Part shown: positions 1-12,903 of the stretch, in pieces
How positions within the stretch are numbered: the first letter of the stretch is position 1
Layout: every line of letters starts with the position of its first letter
Assembly: GCA_963930655.1 (NCBI GenBank)
Contig: OZ005621.1
Span: 4,761,001-4,825,000, forward strand
Reading direction: 5' to 3'
DNA from: Myrica gale
Taxonomy: Eukaryota; Streptophyta; Magnoliopsida; Fagales; Myricaceae
DNA: 64,000 nt
Translations under genes and position numbers: made by a program
The notes under the pieces: model-generated
Told to the model about the DNA's origin: nothing
What the model saw: only the letters and a program-made list of their open reading frames with translations
Databases searched by the model: none

Positions 1-2
1 AA

Positions 3-371
3 AAAGAAATCTCCCAATTGCGGCTGAAAACTGATTCTTCGAAAATTGCTGCACTGAGGAGAGGCATTGATGGAAGTTATGCTAACCGACTTGTGGACAT
101 AAAAAATAGCCCAGAGCACAAGGAGTCCCGGATGCCTGCTTTCACAGAAGTGGTAAGAGACTTTCAGGACTACTCTGGGACAGGTGTAAAACGCGAACGA
201 GAGTGTGTGATGTGCCTTTCAGAGGAGATGTCCGTTGTTTTTCTCCCATGTGCCCATCAGGTGGTGTGCGCAACATGCAATGACCTCCATGAGAAACAGG
301 GGATGAAGGATTGCCCTTCTTGTAGGAGCCCCATACAGCGGAGAATTTCTGTTCGTTATGCTTGTTCTTAA
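3..371 (+). CDS. C3HC4 RING-finger E3 ubiquitin ligase, RF298/RF4-like, 3' end only
   Basis: The last 122 codons of a gene that begins upstream of the window; the frame is open from base 3 and ends with TAA at 369-371. A C-terminal RING is complete: CVMC, then CAH, CATC and CPSC give the C3HC4 metal ligands (about residues 67-110 of the visible part). The upstream part is basic and polar, as in the region before the RING of the plant RF298/RF4 family, large proteins with a terminal RING. RING ligases position an E2~ubiquitin next to a substrate; no substrate can be inferred here. The codons before the first ATG are in frame, so this is a terminal exon or part of one. RING identity is very sure, subfamily moderately sure. 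Confidence 0.85.
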   Translation, partial: KEISQLRLKTDSSKIAALRRGIDGSYANRLVDIKNSPEHKESRMPAFTEVVRDFQDYSGTGVKRERECVMCLSEEMSVVFLPCAHQVVCATCNDLHEKQGMKDCPSCRSPIQRRISVRYACS

Positions 372-1137
372 GTGTTTGGAATCGAGTTGAGTATCCGAAT
401 AATGTCTTGTGGGAATGCTTTGAGATGAATAATACATTTGAATGATCTGTTTTGATGCCTGAGAAAATTAAGTTGCCTTAACATTCCGGGGTTTGATGCT
501 TCTGTGCTTTCAACCTTCTTCCATTGTTAATAATTTTTTTTCTTAAATCTCTATACAAGTATGTCAATGTGGATTTCAACAATTGTCTTTCGTCTTGGAT
601 TATTTAAGATGAGTGTTGAGGATGAAATTTGTCATTTCTTAAACACGCATTTGCTTACACACAAGAGTGGTGTAAATGACTCTCTATACTTTTGCTAGTG
701 AAGCTTAAGCTGCATTTTTATTTTGTGAGCAAACGCACTGTCCTAACTGAGAATCCTGTTGTTATTTTGAGAGCACTCTTCGCTGTGTAGCATGATCCCC
801 CACAACCAGCCTAGAGGCCTCAACGTTGTGTACTATCAAACATGTCCACAAACAGCATAAAGCCCCAACATTGAGTACCACAAAACATGATCTTGTCAAA
901 AAAAAAAAAGAGTTCCAATGTTGTCTTTTCCCCCTTTAAAGTGCTGTTATGATACAATTGTTTGCCCATTCTTAACTTGGAGATTTATCACATTAATATA
1001 AATAGGGTGAGTTGCACGTTGTGGATGTTCTAAAGCAGGCTTATTTCGTCCTAATTGATTTAGTAAAAAACAGCAAAGAATATTGCTCTTCGGACCATAT
1101 TAAGAAAACAAATTTACATTTTGGGCTTTTTTTTTTT
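372..1137. other. 3' UTR of the RING gene and spacer
   Basis: This is AT-rich sequence after the RING stop codon. It should hold the 3' UTR and polyadenylation region. Short open frames here have no recognisable protein features and I see no other gene. Confidence 0.5.
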
Positions 1138-1668
1138 GCTGAATATCTCCACAAGTTCCTGGAGTTTGACATTTTCTCTGATTGGTCATTAGGGTTCACT
1201 TTTCCCTAAAAGTATCCTTGAGATTTGAACTCAATCTCAATTTCATACTCATCCTTTCGTCAATTTAAGTAACGGAATTGCACACGTGGCTAACTGAGTA
1301 CATTTGGAAATTGATAGCTCGGTTGAAAAATAATTACAAAAGATTAAATGAAAAGCTACACGTAAAGAACTGACCAAAATTTCAACCTTTTCGGTGTTTT
1401 CGGGGATTTTTTTCCGAGTTTTTTTTTGAAATTTTAGCAAATTCTTTACGCGTAGTTTTTCATTTAATTTTTTGTAATTATTTTTTAACCAAGCTGCCCA
1501 TTTCTATGTGTACTCAGTTAGCCACATGTACAATTCTATTACTAAGTTGACGGCATGATGAATATGAGATTGAGTCCAAACTCCATGGATAATGTTAGGG
1601 AAAAGTGAACCTTGAGGACCAATTGAGAAAAAGCTCAAACCCCATAGACTGTGTAGATATTTTTAGCC
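1138..1668. repeat. ~530-bp foldback (inverted-repeat) element, MITE-like
   Basis: The left arm (from GCTGAATATCTCC at 1138) and the right arm (ending GATATTTTTAGCC at 1668) are imperfect inverted complements over more than 200 bp each. Shared blocks include GGTTCACTTTTCCCTAA, GTGGCTAACTGAGTACA and AATAATTACAAAA, meeting in a short T-rich loop near 1400-1430. This is the structure of a non-autonomous foldback DNA transposon. T-rich flanks make the target duplication unreadable, so the superfamily is not assigned. Confidence 0.75.
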
Positions 1669-2304
1669 TTTTATTTATTTATTTTTACAATTGACCCTCC
1701 CAAAAATTACTATATTTCAGTTTTACCCTCCCAAAAATAAGATCCTAACTTCGCCCCTAAATGCAATCCACCCTTATCATAATAAACTGAAATTGGGTGA
1801 GAGTATGAATAAGTGTAGGGTTTACAAACCAAGAGTTTTTTTTCTAGAAATTTTAGGAATGTTGTGAAAATTAAGATAAATTATAATTTTATTAAATTTT
1901 ATGAAAAATGAGTTAAAAGTATAATTTTATGGGAATTAGCGAAAAAGTGAATAGAGATTATTTGAGTCAATTTTTTTTATGATTATTGTAATATAAAGAG
2001 ATGATTTAATGAAAAGACAGAAATAATTTTGAATTATTTTTTAACTAAATGTTTGTAGTTATTTATATTTGCATCTAAAAATTTTAAATGGGTCAAAAAA
2101 ATTTCAATATTGTGATTGCAACCTGAAAGTGTCATTATTTGGGTATAGCTACGTGCAAGGATAAGAAAGGAGAGAGCAGGATTGCCCAACACATCTTGTG
2201 TCCTTGAGTGAACCATTTGAACATTTCTTTGATGCAAAGTATATTCTCACCACAGAGTGCTCAAAGCAGGGGCGCGGAAGCGGGGGGGTTCGAAGGGTGT
2301 CTCG

Positions 2305-2500
2305 CCACCCCCAAAATAAAATTTACATCTAATTTTTTTTTGTAATAAAGTGATTTCTAACGTAGATATAAACAAAATAACATGACCATGACCGACACCC
2401 TTTGCACTCCCCAAAAATAAAATTTACATGTAATTTTCTTATTTATTTTTTGGTAATCAAGTGATTTTCTAGCATAGATATGAACAAAATAACACTGAGA
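2305..2500 (+). repeat. Two direct copies of a ~100-bp AT-rich sequence
   Basis: A block beginning CCCCAAAATAAAATTTACAT at about 2308 is repeated at about 2410. Both copies continue through a T-run, AAGTGATTT, TAGATAT and AACAAAATAAC. It is probably a local tandem duplication or a degraded transposon end. The rest of 1669-3486 is AT-rich spacer in which I see no gene. Confidence 0.6.
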
Positions 2501-3486
2501 GTACTCCAAACACAGATATCAAATCTTTACACGTAGTTTTCGTTATTATAATTCCAAGACATTTTTTTCATTATAAAGAATATTTTTTTTAATCATTTCG
2601 TCTTTAAAAATCGAAACACTTAATTTTCATCCAGGTTCCGCCACTACTCAAAGCCCACGTGAAACGCTTTTTGGTTACAGTCACTTCTCGCATCATCAGC
2701 GATTCAGCAGCATCGACCAATTAGGAATGTACCAACTCTGTCTTGTAAAAGAGAAACAGAAAACAAAGACTACCTTTTATATTTTATGTATTTTTTCACT
2801 CTTGTCCTGATGTTTTCTTCTTCTTGTCAGAGGTTTACCAAATTATCTAGGTTTATCTAACCTATATAGATAAGGATCTCTCTATTTTCACATAGATTAA
2901 TTTGATTGAGACTTATAAAGATAAGATTATAAGTTACTACCTAAAAAAAATACAAGATTAAGGTATGTGAAAAAATCTTTACTTTATTGGAATTTGTGAA
3001 AAATAAAATATGTATGTGTAAAAATTAAAAATATTAAAGTATTTTTTTTATTGAAAATTTTTATGTCCCAAATTATTGAGGAAACAAACGTCACCTTGAT
3101 GTATATGTAACATATGTTTTCATTCATGGCTCCCACGGTTCCTCACTTAAATTGGTTTAAGTATGATTCTTATATGTAATAGCATTCGGGATCTATGCGC
3201 CTCGTCTACACAATCTTAAGGTCGCCCTTTATATTACGATAATCTGATGATGGGTATGAGAAAATTTTCATTCAAAAGAATTTGTGAAAAATGTTATTGG
3301 ATTTATCACTTTTGCAATAATAAATATAGGATTTTAAATGAATTTCGAATGTAACCTCTCTAATGCCACAGATAATTACCCAAATTTATATTTAAATAAA
3401 TATTTACCCTGGATGGATTATGTGCTATCTCTCCTATGGATAATTTCTCTCTTTTTGCATCAGTGCTGAGAGTGCAATTATACTAT

Positions 3487-3660
3487 GGTTGTGTTTGAGT
3501 GTTAAAATTTTGGAAATGTTAAAATTTTAGGGTATTGGATTTGATGAAAAAGTGAAGAGATAGATGATTTTAAATATTTATTATAATAAAAAGTAATGAT
3601 TTGATGGAGAGAAAAATTATATTGTAATTTTTTATTGTATTAAAATTTTATTGTACCCAC
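3487..3660 (+). mobile_element. Short MITE family 'GGTTGTGTTTG', copy 1 (truncated right end)
   Basis: The copy starts GGTTGTGTTTGAG. It holds the shared core GAAAAAGTGAAGAGATAGAT, then TAATGATTTGATGG, then AAATTATATTGTA, and lacks the CAAACACACC-type right end seen in other copies. Related copies lie at 21938-22130, 22528-22705, 45593-45768 and 46715-46913. They are too short to code. Confidence 0.65.
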
Positions 3661-4584
3661 TATTATTTACTCAAAGAATAAAAAAAAATAAAAACCGATG
3701 TGATCTTTAAAATGCGTGCCACGAGCCTATCGTCCCCAAGCAAAACCCAACCATGAACAATCTGATCTGACATGTCATGGTCGTGGTGCCGCGTGTCCTT
3801 GTTTGTTTCAGTCGGCCTTGCATTTTGACGTTAATGGCACTTCTCAAAGGGGAAAAGCTGCGAGGGGTATTCGATGAAGCGGAAGGGCAATTTGGAACTT
3901 TCGTCTAATTCAAAGTTTAGTAGAGGACTACATAACTGGCTAACTGCAAATTCGTCGTCCACTCACTCGTGACACTCTTCATCGTTCTGACGATCTCTCC
4001 TGAGAGAATTATTACAAGAAAACAGAGAGATCAAACACAAGCTTCGGACCTCAACATCCAAAGCCCAGTCGAGCCTCTCTGAAGTGACTTCAGGTATGTA
4101 TATTCCATTACTCTTCCGACAAATTCACGATCAAATAAGCATGAATCAAACGTGAAGGTTTCGGGTTAATATTACCCTAGCTACTGAGCCTTTCTGCCGT
4201 TGCATCTGAAGCTATAAGAAGGATCACAACTCACAAGAGGAACAAGGCGGAAAAAGAAAATAGAAGCAGTTAGGGGACTCAGATATCAGCTTCCGAAGAG
4301 CGGAAAAGAATAAGTGGCTGCTGTGGTTGATCGGATAATTGATCATTTGGCTAACTCTTTTCTCTTGGTTGGGATTATTCCGTGTTTTAAAGTTCCAATA
4401 AAATAATTTCCAGTGTACATTTTATCTAGTAGGACAATTTCGGAAATATATTTTATGAAATTATATTTCATATTCGTAAATAAAAAATTGGCGATCGGAT
4501 TATTGATCGTTATTTAAAAATGTTGTGGCTTCAGCAGCAGGGGCTAATTGAGCAGAAAAAGACGTTATAAACCGGAGAGAAGCG
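3661..4584 (+). promoter_or_regulatory. PPDK promoter and 5' UTR region with a likely leader intron
   Basis: The stretch is less AT-rich than the spacer upstream. A candidate non-coding leader exon ends ...TGACTTCAG at 4093, followed by a good donor GTATGTA. Candidate acceptors form a run TCAG/CAG/CAG at 4531-4540, shortly before the PPDK ATG at 4585. An in-frame TGA at 4549-4551 excludes an upstream start in the unspliced frame. A leader intron is therefore likely but not proven. No clear TATA box was chosen. Confidence 0.45.
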
Positions 4585-7500
4585 ATGCTCGCAAGAACTT
4601 CACCGGACGTCTGCAACCAAAGGCTGTTTAGGGGGGAATATGTGGATCGCAGTCACCTTCTAAAAGAAAACCTTCGCGTAAGCCGGGTTGGGAACGCACG
4701 CTGGCACAAATACAACTCGCGGCAGCATATCGTCGTGAATGGGCTAAAGAACGAAAAGCCCAATAAATATGGCACGCTCTTCCGAGCGCAAGCCATCCTC
4801 ACACCGGTGTCGGAGGACCCTACGCCAACTATTGAAAAGGTACGGACTAGTTTGTTGCACATGGTGTAGGCCCTGGGGTTCACCACTTGTTTCCTCTGTG
4901 GGACCCTGGTAGTTAGGTCTGGGCTAGCACAAATCTACAACTGTTTTAACTTTTACTTACTGCTCGGCCCACTTAAAAAAAGACTTTCTGCTCGGCCCGC
5001 TTAATAGTCTGCCAAATGAATATAATGAAGTTGTACATGGGTTTACAATGAGGCCCAAAATTAAGTTTTGACCTCGCCAGCCCAGACATAACCGAGCGCG
5101 AGTTCTGCCGCATGCAAAAATATTGCACTGAATTAGAAAAGAGTAACTGAAATATCGTTCGCTTAAAAAATAAAAAATAAAAGAGAAAATACACTTTCGA
5201 ACCATAAACTATCGGGGTAGTGATACATTGCACCTCAAACTACCATCTTTAAGACATTGCATCCTCAAACTATCAATGTTAGACAATTTGCACCATAAAC
5301 TACCAATTTTGACACATTACACCCTCATCTACTAATATTAAACACTTTGCACCCTCCATTTGATAATAATACCCTTAAGAAATTAATAAATTGACAATAA
5401 TATATTTACTATATAAAAAATGGGTCAAGGGCATTATCGTCATTTTATCTCAAAATCTGAAAAAATGTGAAAAATGTCAAAAATTGGTAGTTAGAGGATG
5501 TAATGTATCAAAATTGGTAGTTTATAGTACAAAGTGCAAAAGCTACTGTATTTTGTGGGTGAAAATGGTATTTTTCCCAAAAATAAACTGAAATACCGTT
5601 CCTTGACTTCACGTTTTCTTGGTCTCTGAGTTTAGGCCTGCCAAAGAGTTTCCATCTTGTTCTCGCTCTCGTCATTTGAATTTGAAGGAAGTTGACCATG
5701 AAAACAGAGATACAAAACAAATCTGAAAAGAAAATCCGTATACATGAATGATGGCCAACTAAATTTCCGCACCATTCTTCCTCTTTTGCATCTTTTGACA
5801 TGCTCTTTAAGGGAGGTTCTGACGGGTGTTAGGTGTTATATACAAACGGGGCGGAGCTCAGTTGGGAGGTTTATCAGTTGTTTGTGGAGCAGGGATTACA
5901 AGTAACCATGGAGGAAAATGTTGTTTTTGAAAGTTCGATGAGAGATAGAAATGAAATGAGCAATGGTTTCCTTTTGGTTGGGCAGGTTAAAAACCTTTTC
6001 AGGTGTCTTTCGGTCATCACGCGACTCTCACATGCAATTTCGTCTGTTGTTCTTAAGGGCTCTCAGACAATAGCTCACATTCTTCCGTTTGAGAAAGTTA
6101 AGAATCAACAGAGCTGTAATAAGGAGAAGATGGACCGTGCGTAGAAAAAAAAGGGATAATACGGACCAAATGTGAACGCTTGCAGAATTCGGAGGGTTTA
6201 AAACTTGTTTAGGCCTGTGGCCCGCTGTGGGAAAGAACAATTTGCATTTGTATCTGATCTGAATCACGGGTGAAAATATCAGATATGAATAAGTTTTCGC
6301 ATGCTCAATGCTAATATAGATAAGACCCCCTGTGGACTAAAGGCTGACCAGAAGAAGCTAGAATCCAACATTTTGGAGAACTGCAAATATTCCTTTAACA
6401 ATCTTTGTCTATTAACGGAAACGTAAATGTCGGTGGAACCTCAGTTTATGTCTTCCATCGACTGTACAAGAAAATAGATAGGTTGCTAATTGTGTCACTG
6501 TCGGCTCAAATCGTATGAAGTCATGACCTGATTATCTATGTTAATACACACATTTTATTCGTATTATATCTAGTGTCGGAGGACTGTAATTTGTATTTTC
6601 TTGCTTATACACAGCGAGTATTTACTTTTGGCAAAGGAAGGAGTGAAGGCAACAAAGGCATGAAGTCCTTGGTAAGTTTGTTTTATGAGTTAAATGCATG
6701 TCATGCCCCTGTGGCATGCGGTAATAGCAAATATGTCCATGAGGTAAACAAAGTCTTTTTCATACCCCTGAGGTAAACATTCAGGAGCAAATATGTCCTT
6801 CCGTTATGTGCCGTTTGAAACACTAACAGTAAATGCTGACGTGTCAAAATTAGACACGTCAGCACTAATCATAAATCGACACGTGACATTTTCGGAAAAA
6901 AAGGGAGAACCCCTTCGAGCGGCGAAGGGAGCCCAGATCCGTTAGTGTTTCAAACGGCATATAACGGAAGAGCATATTTGCTCCTGAATGTTTACCTCAG
7001 TGGTATGAAAAAGACTTTGTTTACCTTAGGGACATATTTGCTATTACCTCATACCACATGGGCATGACATGCATTTAACCCTTGTTTTATCTTTATACAC
7101 TAACCTTGACTTATAATTATTTATTTGGAACCCATTTTAATCCTAGTTGTTAGTGTATTTCAACAATTATAAATAATCCAATGGATGTTCCGAATTCAAA
7201 GCTAAAGATTCTATCATGCAAAATGGACCATTCAGCATATTCGTGGTAACTAGAGTTTGGTGGCTTTGAAACTTTGTTTGTGTTTGATTTGCAGTTGGGA
7301 GGGAAGGGAGCAAACCTTGCAGAAATGGCAAGCATTGGGTTATCTGTACCACCAGGACTCACCATATCGACTGAAGCTTGCCAAGAATATCAGCAGAATG
7401 GAAAGAAATTGCCAGAGGGTTTATGGGAGGAGATACTGGAAGGTTTGGTGACTGTGGAGAAGGACATGGGTGCTTCTCTTGGTGACCCTTCCAAGCCCCT

Positions 7501-10500
7501 TCTCCTCTCAGTCCGCTCTGGTGCAGCAGTAAGCTTTTGCTCATCATTATAGATTGTAGTGAATACACCCCAGCTGAAAAATGAAAATCTGAGCTGCCTC
7601 CTATTGAATATAGATCTCCATGCCTGGCATGATGGACACTGTCCTCAACCTTGGACTCAATGATGAGGTTGTTGCTGGTTTGGCATCAAGAAGTGGAGAG
7701 CGCTTTGCTTATGACTCATACAGACGATTTCTAGACATGTTTGGGGGCGTTGTAAGTGCTTCTTCTGGATGCTGCTCTTTATGTGTTTACTCGTGTTCGC
7801 TTTGCAGTGTTTCGTGATTCCCTGCTTAGTTTCCTGTCTTGTATAACTTGTTAAGCAATGAGAGGTCAATGAAAACATTCCTCGAAACTTGAATGCACCG
7901 TGCAAAGTCTAAACCAATGCAAACTAGTGATAAATCGTGTGTGTGGTTAATCATTTCTTTTTTATTCTAGATTGAGTATAATGCACTGTTATCTCTTCTT
8001 CTTTCTTTTAACTAAACGTCTTGAAACGTCGTTGCCAAAAATTGGAGGTATTGGGAATTCCACACTCATTATTTGAGGAGAAGTTGGAAAAGTTGAAGAA
8101 TGCCAAAGGAGTTAAACTTGACACGGGACTAACAGCCAGTGATCTAAAAGAGTTGGTGGAACAGTACAAGGATGTCTACCTTGAAACTAAGGGTGACAAT
8201 TTTCCTTCAGGTACAACAACTTCTTTATATTTCGATCTATTGTTTGGAAAATAATATGTTGATGGATATTGACTGCGTAGGACAATTTCATGACGACTGC
8301 TCATATACGTCTAGTCTTTCAAACTCACATCCTTTTACCTGTATATCTTTGCAGATCCAAAACAGCAATTGCAGTTGGCTGCTAAAGCAGTTTTTGATTC
8401 TTGGGATAGCCCAAGGGCCATCAAATACCGGAGCATCAATCAGATAACTGGATTAAAGGGGACTGCGGTAAACATTCAATGCATGGTGTTTGGGAACATG
8501 GGAAATACTTCAGGGACAGGTGTTCTATTTACCAGGAATCCTAGCACTGGTGAGAAGAAGCTCTATGGGGAGTTCCTAATCAATGCTCAGGTTTTTTATG
8601 CCCCATCTTGAGTACTTTGAGCCTGACTTCTCTTTAGAGGCACTTATTGGTAGAGATTCTCTTTGTAATGATTTTTATTAGTGTAGCTGAATAATGCTGT
8701 GAATAGGGAGAAGATGTAGTGGCTGGAATTAGGACGCCAGAAGACTTGGACACCATGAAAAGTTGCATGCCAGACGCTTACAAGGAGCTTGTGGAAAACT
8801 GTGAAATTCTAGAGGGACATTATAAAGATATGATGGTAAAAGCCTGAAACACAAGCCAGTCTTATTACTTGCTCTATTGTACGTCAGCAACATGCTAATA
8901 AGGGTTCATCTTTGTTACATATAGGACATTGAATTCACAGTCCAAGAAAATAGGTTGTGGATGTTGCAATGCCGCTCTGGAAAACGTACTGGTAAGGGTG
9001 CAGTAAAGATAGCTGTAGACATGGTCAATGAAGGGCTTGTTGATATGCCCTCTGCAATTAAGATGGTAGAGCCTCAGCATCTTGATCAGCTTCTTCATCC
9101 ACAGGTATATCTAGGTCAAGCGTGCTCTAAAGCAAAAAGATCTGCCTGTAGATGTACTTTTTTAACGACTGCAAAAGTAAAAGACCAAATTTTGATCTGT
9201 AATCTACTATTGTTTAATTTTCTTTCAAGGAATTGAAAACACCAACTTCCTCCAATATTTAGTAGAAGCTAATTTATAATCATGTGCTGTGCCCGACTGT
9301 ATGCGTTTGTGCATGTATCTACATATGATGACTTTTACATGTATAATATAGAAGTCTGCCTGACTTCATTGGCATATGTTGGACTAGTTTGAGGATCCAA
9401 CCACTTACAAAGACAAAGTGGTCGCCAAGGGATTGCCAGCATCTCCAGGAGCTGCAGTGGGGCAGATTGTGTTCGGCGCTGAGGATGCTGAAGCATGGCA
9501 TGCACAAGGGAAGAGTGCCATCTTGGTATGCCCATATTAATATCCATTTTCATCAATTTTTTTAACCTGAAATCCCATATCTTGGACAAAAATACAGCCT
9601 ACCTGGAGGCTAAGCTAATAGATGGTATGGATGAAAAAATTGATCCTAGGATGGATCAGCTATAGTTTCAGTGGCATTCTGTCAAGTTCACTAAAGCCAT
9701 TCCTCAAAACATGACCAGAAATTAGAAAACACCCGCTGCATCAAAACTGGATGCTTGGTTACCTTATTGCTGCTTGTCAAATTATTAATCGTTACCATAT
9801 TGGTTTGCATAGATTGCATTATACGGGAAAGAGTTCTGTTAACACCCACGAAACCTAAGGTCGTAGTGTTACAACTCTACTTTTGCTGAAAGTTTTCCAT
9901 TGTTTGACTTAATTGAAGGTGAGGACAGAGACCAGTCCAGAGGACGTTGGTGGTATGCATGCAGCTGCTGGAATCTTGACAGCTAGAGGCGGCATGACAT
10001 CTCATGCAGCTGTTGTTGCGCGTGGGTGGGGAAAGTGTTGTATTTCTGGATGTTCAGAAATCCGTGTAAATTACAATGAGAAGGCGAGTTTTAATATTTT
10101 GCGTCATTTGCATAATAACTATTTAAGTACAAGGAAGAATTATGCCTCTGTCTTTTGTTTGGTGAGTTACACAAGAGGGTGTACAAAACATTTGTTCTTG
10201 TATCAATATTGCAGGTTGTTGTGATTGGAGATACGGTGATTGAGGAAGGAGAATGGCTCTCGCTCAATGGGTCCACAGGTGAAGTGATATTGGGGAAACA
10301 GCCACTCTCTCCTCCAGCTTTAAGTGGCGACTTGGAGACCTTTATGTCTTGGGCTGATAAAATAAGGCGTATCAAGGTGCAAAATTTCCTTTAAATGTTA
10401 TAAGCACAAGCAATGAAACAGTGCTTGTTAGAAATGCTATAGTCTAATCGAGTTCTATGAACGCTGTAACAGGTAATGGCAAATGCTGACACACCTGAAG

Positions 10501-12848
10501 ATGCACTAACGGCAAGAAAAAATGGTGCCCAAGGGATTGGCCTCTGTAGAACAGAGCACATGGTGAACATTTTTCTTCCACCGTTGTCTTTCTGATCATC
10601 ATAACATATTAAGGACACTCTCCACTTTTGCCAGATCTAGAAAGTAGTTTATTGATAGGTGTTCTCAGATTCTGTGCTTCGCTCGCTGTCTTCCAAATGG
10701 TCTCTTGTTTATGTATCAATACATATAGATCTACTTCATTATTAGTAAACAGTTGCTTGTAAGAAGGCATTTTAAAATTTGTACCCATGCACTTCTTTTC
10801 TCCGTTTACAACTTGGTGTTTATTTAGGTCCCCCAGCTTCTTTTCAACTGAAAAGCAGTGCTAGCACTCAAGGAACTTGTCAATTTTTCTTTTGGTCACG
10901 TAGGACACCTTCTTTCCTTTTCACATTTTCCTCTACACATATTTCATATGAAAGTATGGACATGTACATTTATTGTTTACATTGAGCAAAAAGTCAGCTT
11001 TAATGAGCTATATCACCTCTTATCTGGTAGAGTAAGGTTAAACTTCTTTTTCCCATGTTTTGAGATGTTTCAGTTCTTTGCTTCGGATGAGAGAATAAAG
11101 ACTGTGAGGAAGATGATAATGGCAGTCACACCAGAACAGAGGAAGGCAGCCTTGAATTCATTATTACCTTATCAAAGATCTGACTTTGAGGGAATTTTTC
11201 GTGCAATGGATGGTACGAATTTCTTCTATTTTGTAGCATTTCTTACAGTATACTAAATCTCTACCTTGTGGACCAACCAATTTGGTAAACTACAATCGCA
11301 GAACCAAATGGTGTGACAGACAGCTTAGTTAGGATTTTGGGCAATCAGCTCACAATTCAAGTTAATTGTACTTTCACACTAGTTTTATACTTATGCAAAT
11401 CTCGTTGTGGAATCTCAGGCCTTCCAGTAACAATCCGACTGTTGGACCCTCCACTTCATGAGTTTCTTCCAGAAGGTGACCTTCAACAGATTGTAAGTGA
11501 ACTAACTGCAGAGACTGGCATAAATGAAGATGACGTTTATTCAAGAATTGAAAAGTTATCAGAAGTAAATCCCATGCTTGGTTTCCGAGGCTGCAGGTTC
11601 AGTAGCCTTCTTTTGAGCTTTTGATATTCATATTTCTTAGAAATTTTTGTTCACAAATATCATCCATTATCGTTTTTGTTTGCTTTACTAGATTGTTATA
11701 TTCAAGTTAAGGGACAGATATTCTTACTTTGAAAACAATAGAGATGTTATTTAAATGGCCTCACCTCTTGTCCCTCTAAAATCATGTTGGGCTCTAAATT
11801 ATGTGACAGTGGAATAGGTGATGAATGAAATATATTGATTGACACTGAATCTCCTCTTGGGCCGTTGGCTATGCTTCAAAGTATTGAGTTTCCACCAGAA
11901 ACCAGCAACTACCCCATCCTTTTTCTTACGCTATTTGCAACGTAGGGACAATATAGTAATTTTATCTGAACCTTTTGAGACCAAATTAAACTGTTTTCAG
12001 AAAGGGGATGAGTAAGAAATAAGTGACAGACCATAGTTGCTGCTAGAATTTATATATTCAAATGCTCAAGGAACAAGTGAAAGATCCAAGAAAAATGAAG
12101 AAACAAACTCATTATTGTTCACAAATGGGATTTTCTTTCCTGTCAACAGGCTAGGGATATCATACCCAGAACTTACGGAAATGCAAGCTCGTGCAATCTT
12201 TCAGGCTGCTGTCTCAACGAGCAACCAGGGTGTCAAAGTTCTTCCGGAGATAATGGTTCCCCTTGTAGGAACACCGCAGGCATGAATCTTTTCTCTTGAT
12301 AATCTGTGTTGAAATTCATTTGCTCTAAAACAAGAGAGAAAGAAGCTCCTATATGTACGTTGCTTATTATAAAGCCTGTTTTATCTCACTATCTTTTTTT
12401 CGTCTTGGAATATGTGTGTCACTTGAAGCAAGAAACTGAGATAGTGTGATTAATGTTCATGCAGTTCTAGATATGCTTCTCTACAGTCTTGATATAATAG
12501 TCATAAGTTTAACATTGATGGAAATTTTCTTAGTTCAAGGTTTCAAGCATCCAAATTCCATTTCATGGAAAAGAAAAAGTTGACATCTTTACATGGCAGG
12601 AACTTGGACATCAAATGAGTTTGATAAGAAGTGTTGCGAAGAAGGTGTTCGCTGAGATGGGGTCCTCCTTGAACTATAAGGTGGGGACCATGATTGAAAT
12701 CCCTAGAGCAGCTCTGGTTGCAGATGAGGTATCTAAGTTGAACTATTCCTTTTTAGGTTTCTGTGGATACTGTCTGACTTTGAACCTATAATAGCTGTGA
12801 CAGAGCATTATAAGGAAACACTTTAATCTTTTCCTCTCTCTCTCTCTC

Positions 12849-12903
<55 letters not shown>

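Noticed and set aside
4653..5233. Minus-strand frames opposite PPDK exon 1 and intron 1
   Set aside because: They are shadow frames of the transit-peptide exon and intron, with no supporting features.
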